NCBI GenBank assembly: GCA_008973525.1
Contig: WACJ01000124.1
Location: 3,348,001 to 3,412,000 of the forward strand
From: Stenopsyche tienmushanensis
Lineage: Eukaryota; Arthropoda; Insecta; Trichoptera; Stenopsychidae
Direction of reading: 5' to 3'
DNA: 64,000 nt
Positions within the stretch are counted from its first letter, which is position 1, and each line of letters starts with the position of its first letter. Under the pieces are notes generated by a model, which saw only the letters and a program-made list of their open reading frames with translations, was not told where the DNA came from and made no database searches. Position numbers and translations under genes: made by a program. Shown piece after piece: positions 59,291-64,000 of the stretch.

Positions 59291-59355
59291 CCGCACTAGT
59301 GCGGGACCGGGTGTTAACCGCTTACGAAATTCTCCGCGGTACCGCGGGACCGGGT
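59291..59355. repeat. two 14-bp perfect palindromes, each followed by GACCGGGT
   Basis: CCGCACTAGTGCGG (59291-59304) and CCGCGGTACCGCGG (59334-59347) are perfect palindromes and both run into GACCGGGT, 43 bp apart. A related imperfect CCGCGGTGCATGCGG precedes them at about 59274. A mariner copy starts right after. Confidence 0.9.
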
Positions 59356-60090
59356 TTCTGAGAGTTAAGAAAAAAATAAACAATAATTTGTATTGCATCA
59401 AAATTTATTGAATAATATATGATCCATTCTGTTCTATTACTTTTCTCCAGTTCTCCGGAAGCCTCATAATGCCTTCTTGTCAAAATTTCCCAGGTTTGTT
59501 GGCAAAATGAATTAAAATTTTTACCACGTAAAGAATTTTTCAATGAAATAAATAAATAATAATATGAAGGGGCAATATCTGGAGAGTATGGAGGATGAGG
59601 TAAAACATCCCAGTCAAATGATAATAATTTATTTCTGACGAGCAAAGACACATGAGGCCTGGCGTTATCGTGATGAAAAACATTGCCTCGTTTATTCGCT
59701 AATTCTGGCCATTTTCTGGCAATTGCATCCTTTAGATTGTCTAGTTGGAAACAACATTTCGTTAAATTGATCGTTTTACCTTGCTGGAGTGGCTCATAAT
59801 AAACTGCCCCCTTCCAGTCCCACCAAATGCATAGCAAAACTTTTTTTTGGATGTAGGCCAGGTTTAGCTACAGTTAAAGCTTCTGTACCCTTGGTCCAAG
59901 ACCGTTTACGTTGAATATTCTCATAGAGTATCCAACTTTCATCTCCAGTGATAAGTCTCTTGAAAAAAGGTTGGCTATTATGTCGTTGGAGAAGAAGATC
60001 GCATGTTGAAATACGCTAAAGTTTATTTTCTCCAACCATGGCTATGATTAGATCGTTGGTCATTTGCGAAAGAAACTTTGGGACAACCTA
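59356..60090 (-). pseudogene. mariner element, nearly full coding region
   Basis: The terminal repeat on - is TTAGGTTGTCCCAAAGTTTC, ending at 60090. Coding on -: TGDESWILYENIQRKRSW with the first Asp, WTKGTEALTVAKPGL, a frameshift in an A run, LCIWWDWKGAVYYEPLQQ, FHHDNARPHVSLLVRN with the second Asp, then PYSPDIAPSYYYLF where Tyr replaces the third catalytic Asp, and QQTWEILTRRHYEASG. The 3' terminal repeat is missing; the frame runs into the palindromic repeat. The HTH part is mostly lost. Confidence 0.9.
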
Positions 60091-60182
60091 ATATATCTTC
60101 TTCATTGGAAAACATATATACATTATAGCAATTTAGCGTAGGTCGTAATTTTCACCCATATTTTTGGGTCAGTGTACGTAAA

Positions 60183-60560
60183 TCATTGCATAAATATTAT
60201 ATATAGAATCATCCAAATGTGATGTTTAGATGTTTTTCGAGTTGTGTGACATTTAGCGCCTTCTTGCTGGAAATAGACATCAGACTCATCAATATGATTC
60301 AACTGTGGCCATAAAAAGTCACTCAACATTGATTGCAATCGCTCAGCATTCACAGTAACAGCATTTCCAGAATCATCTTCGAAGAAATATAGCCCAATGA
60401 TTGGCTCAAAATGCACTCCAAATAGTATCTTTTTTACAGATACGACAATTTTGCTTATTGACGAATCCATTAGACTACTTGTGGAAATACGTAATTCGCA
60501 AATTGATCGTGGTTATTTCGATTGTTCGTCGAAGAAAAACATTTTGTCATCTATGCATAA
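60183..60560 (-). pseudogene. second mariner-type transposase fragment
   Basis: On -, KILFGVHFEPIIGLYFFE, VTVNAERLQSMLSDFLWPQL and DVYFQQEGAKCHTTRKTS form the block around the second catalytic residue of a mariner/Tc1-type transposase of a different lineage (GPYFFE...VTVN...QQDGATCH). The Asp of QQDG is Glu here. The first and third catalytic blocks are not found. Confidence 0.75.
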
Positions 60561-60725
60561 ATTTTGATATGAATTGAATCTGAATATGACAGCATTCAAG
60601 AACGTTGATGAAATACTGATCACAATATAATGGATATTTTAGTATACGCATTGATGGCATCCAGCATCGTATTAATTTCGCCAAATGTTATATAAATTTA
60701 ATGGCAAGCCTCTGAACGACCAGCG

Positions 60726-61215
60726 CTAATGCTGTTCATGGCTGTGGAATACATTTTTTTGTTGCTGTATACTAGAAATAATGTTGCGCCCAAAGGACAA
60801 TATTTTATTCTCACCTGGCAAACACGATAAATTTTTTCTCACGTACGCCGCCGAGAAGTTCCTTCGAAAAGCATATATTTTCCTCTTTTTGTATAAACTT
60901 TGGTCCTTCGGCAAGGTTTTTCTCCGTTTTCTATTATTCAAGTTCGCGTCGTTAATCACACGTGTCGTTCGTAGGGCTTCGTGCGTAAGCACCTGACGTA
61001 CTCCTTGGCCTGGGGAAAACGCATTTAGGTCACCAGGTCAGGGTCGCATCCTTCGATATTGGAGTAGGCTTTTTCGGCCACCCCTCGAACTTGACGAGGA
61101 CGAACTCACCATCAATGAATGAAAAACTTGAGCTTTTCCTTGTGTTTTTCAATCGAAGTATTTTACTCCTCGAACAAATCCTTGCTATTATGTTTAATAA
61201 TGTGATTGATATCAT
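60726..61215 (-). other. GC-richer segment with basic open frames, unassigned
   Basis: On -, 61215-61030 ends DGEFVLVKFEGWPKKPTP, then ISKDATLTW. Next, 60992-60726 holds NLNNRKRRKTLPKDQ and KKRKIYAFRRNFSAAYVR up to a donor-like CCAG|GTGAGA. An acceptor-like TTCCCCAG lies between. It may be a decayed transposon-encoded protein with a small barrel-like domain, or exons. I cannot decide. Confidence 0.3.
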
Positions 61216-61219
61216 TATA

Positions 61220-64000
61220 TTTATATTGTATTTTGACTATTTTTGATATTTTACCCTCGTGAAATTATTCAGAATAAAAACAACGTAGGCTTTTACAAAA
61301 TGTTGGTTGTTTATAAGTGCTCTAAATTTATACCAAGGCGAATTCTGAGAATCTTTCAATTTAATTAGATTCCATAATGTTTCATTAAGAGGTTAAAACT
61401 GCGTCTTTTCCTTATCTCAGAATCGCGATCGATCATTTTCGAATACGCAGTTGATTGTTTCGAAAATTAATTCTCCCGGGAACAATGCGTTTATAAATGA
61501 AGCGAAAAATCCTATAATCCCACCCTTATCCTTGGACGTTCCCAAAGTTTCCCACCCATAATCGATCAGCCAGTTTGGGTAACTCATTTTAGTCTTTGTT
61601 TTACCACTTCCCGATTTTTTCGCCCAACAAAGAACTTATAATTAAAATAATAACGCCATGAGAGTGAATTCTGATAGAAATTTCTTGTTAATTTTCAATT
61701 TGCCAAAATAATTAAGTATTAAGAGATAAATCCGGGTTTAATGAAAAATAGATTTATAAAATTATTCATAATCTTTCATATGAATCTTTCATACGATTAT
61801 TAATCAAATATGGAGATTTTAAACTGTAGATGTTTGTTTGTGTTCGTATATTCCTTGAGTTATTAAATTGGAATACCATTTTCGAGTATGCTAATTTTAC
61901 AAAAGCAAATATAAATCAAATTTTGAATCGTTGAGTATTTTTCCTTATATTATATGCTGATTTTTATTGTAAAATTATTAAAAATTATTTAATCACTTTA
62001 ACGCATTGATTGTCATCAATTGATCGATATTATAAAGGAGTAACTTTTACTTCTATATCTATTGGCAAGAATTAGCGATATGAATGCGTAATTTTTTATC
62101 TATACATATAATAATATAGATATTTTTGAAATTCATCCGTTCTATCTAAATTATGATCTGGACAGATTCTCACTTTTTCGTGGCTGGTCGCTGGATTGTC
62201 GATTTTCCATGGAATGTATCGATCGCTTAAATTGAAGTCTGGATGTAATATTTGTCTTATAAGAAATGAATATGATAATGGTCTTTCAGGATTGTATCGT
62301 TCGTTTTATATAATCCACAGCATGGATACTATCGAATTTGCATATCATTATATGTATTTCAATTTATATATTGTTTCAAAAGTTCCATAGTTGAAACCAC
62401 AAGCGCTGAACGACCCACTATAGCGTTTTCAGCAATATTAGATATTATATTGACACGGCTTTTCTAAACAATGAACGTTTTTCGAGCTACAGACTTTCCC
62501 TTTTATTTTCATTGTCCCAAAATGAAACCGCCAATTGGTTGTTATACTAGACTACTCGGTCTTTTGTGGAAATTCGCATTCAATATTCATGGTGGGTTTT
62601 TGCAATTTTCATGCTATTAATTTGTTGTGCCTCGTATGCGATCCATTACATTGCAAAAACGAGTGAATAGCATCATGTGAGCTTGTCTAGTGAGCATAAT
62701 TTATCTCTGTCATAAACATACGAATCTATTCAATAAATACCCCTAAGCTAAGGTAGTATACATATTTAATCCTTCGCGGACTCAAAGATATCGCTACAAG
62801 CTGTGTTTTCGCTCTTGAGGATCTTCTCGAATGATTTTAATATTTAATTGATACGAGAGAATGAAGAAGAAATTTCTCTGCAAGGTTCTGGATATCAATT
62901 ATCTTAGTTTCTCTTAGAATATGAATGTTGCTGAACGTTAAATATCTTGTTATTAAATGCAAATCCTTCTATAATCTAAGCTAAACACTATGAGGCTTTA
63001 AATGGGTTTTATATACAAACTGAATGATAATTTCGTACTTTGCATAAAATATCAGTGAACTTATGCTTAATTTAATACGTTCAATATTTGCGTTAATTTT
63101 ACATATACATTGGTTTTATAAGAGCTTAAAATCAGTCATTGCGAAACATTAGTTTTTATAACGATCTTTGTAAGATAACACTCAACTCACTGCCTGACAG
63201 GTAAATTGAATTAAGACAATAGAAAGCTCTATCATTTAATTATAATATTTTTTAAAACGCAAAACAGATATCTTCTTTCAAGACGTAAAAAAGCGGGTCT
63301 GTTTTATATTACATAATTTACAAAGAAAGAAAATATTCCTCCAACCTGCCTACTTTATATACACGGGCAATGTACTAATTTTTCAATTGTCGGAATGAGG
63401 CCGCATTTGCATATAAATATGAAATTGTTCGTAGCTCGAAAAATTTCAGAAGACTCTCTGACGAATTTCAGCTGAAACTGATTGTTTTTACTGATTGCCA
63501 TTCGTTAGATAAACACGCCGCTGTTTGCTGTTAAATTTGCAGCCGAAAAATGAACCTGGTTTGATCTGCTCCGAACAATCATCGATTTAAAATGTTTCGT
63601 ATACACTCTGCTTGAGTGTTCTGTTCGAAATAAAATTGGAAAATAATGGAATCTCTCTTTTAAATCTTCCATTTTAATGTCTTCCAATCGACATTGTAAT
63701 GAGATATACAATTCGTACAAAATTGAGGGAATCGTTCTGATAAAATCGTGTAAAATATCGACCATTTTGAATTAATTTGAAGTGTAAATTAAGACGATTT
63801 ATCATATTTCAATTATTAATACAGATCCAGAATCTAACCCTCTATGCTAATATTTAGTCTTTGATCTTTTACCCAATTAAAACCAATGATTTCAGATATT
63901 TTATCTAATGTTGAATGCTATCACCGTGGATTATTAATCAGCTAAACGATATGCCTTTGAATCTCACGATGTATTTCTTTCATCTCTGTATTCAGTGAAT
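61220..64000. other. non-coding AT-rich stretch
   Basis: No gene or known repeat recognised. The - frame at 63505-63765 (86 codons) has no recognisable domain. Confidence 0.35.

Noticed and set aside
1..64000. A previously undescribed multigene system
   Set aside because: The recognisable genes are unrelated in function and most other content is transposon debris; no co-oriented cluster of unknown conserved genes is visible.

Overview
This is an AT-rich stretch of animal chromosome with intron-containing genes, and almost certainly from an insect. The evidence is a ZAD-type C2H2 zinc-finger gene (an arthropod-specific class), GT-AG introns of about 70 bp to several hundred bp, and a repeat load of mariner, piggyBac, hAT and RTE-type LINE elements. 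The order is not fixed by the sequence. A LINE 3' tail of a kind common in moth genomes, in the retinol-dehydrogenase intron, is compatible with Lepidoptera but does not prove it.

The gene-bearing part is 24.5-34.8 kb. In order it holds: (1) a short-chain dehydrogenase of the membrane-bound retinol-dehydrogenase type, five exons on +, with one extra A causing a frameshift in exon 2; (2) a possible first coding exon on - (27502-27600), head to head with (3) an intronless 431-aa ZAD zinc-finger gene on +, the two sharing a 224-bp gap; (4) the 5' ten coding exons of an oxysterol-binding-protein-related gene of the ORP1 type (ankyrin repeats, PH domain, FFAT-like motif). The sterol-binding domain of this last gene was not found and probably lies beyond a very long intron. 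The genes have no obvious pathway link.

The rest is gene-poor. Isolated exon- or promoter-like signals occur at 118-158 (+), 14558-14640 (+), 38232 (Inr plus DPE, +) and 52479-52557 (-). They may belong to long genes whose bodies lie outside the window.

Transposable elements dominate. 5508-8672 is a complete RTE-type LINE on - with an intact 1006-codon ORF, a short tandem-repeat tail and a perfect 12-bp target duplication. 17108-18076 is a complete non-autonomous hAT element with an 8-bp duplication, and at least six more copies or fragments of its family are scattered through the window. At least seven mariner-type remnants, four piggyBac remnants, two ZBED-like hAT remnants, three LINE reverse-transcriptase fragments and one LTR-element primer-binding-site remnant are also present. 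All of these are broken except the LINE at 5.5-8.7 kb. I found no RNA genes, no CRISPR array and no convincing undescribed multigene system. The most unusual structures are a 65-bp tandem array made from a transposase catalytic segment (13.8 kb), a piggyBac copy nested between mariner arms (19.7-21.6 kb), and paired 14-bp perfect palindromes (59.3 kb).
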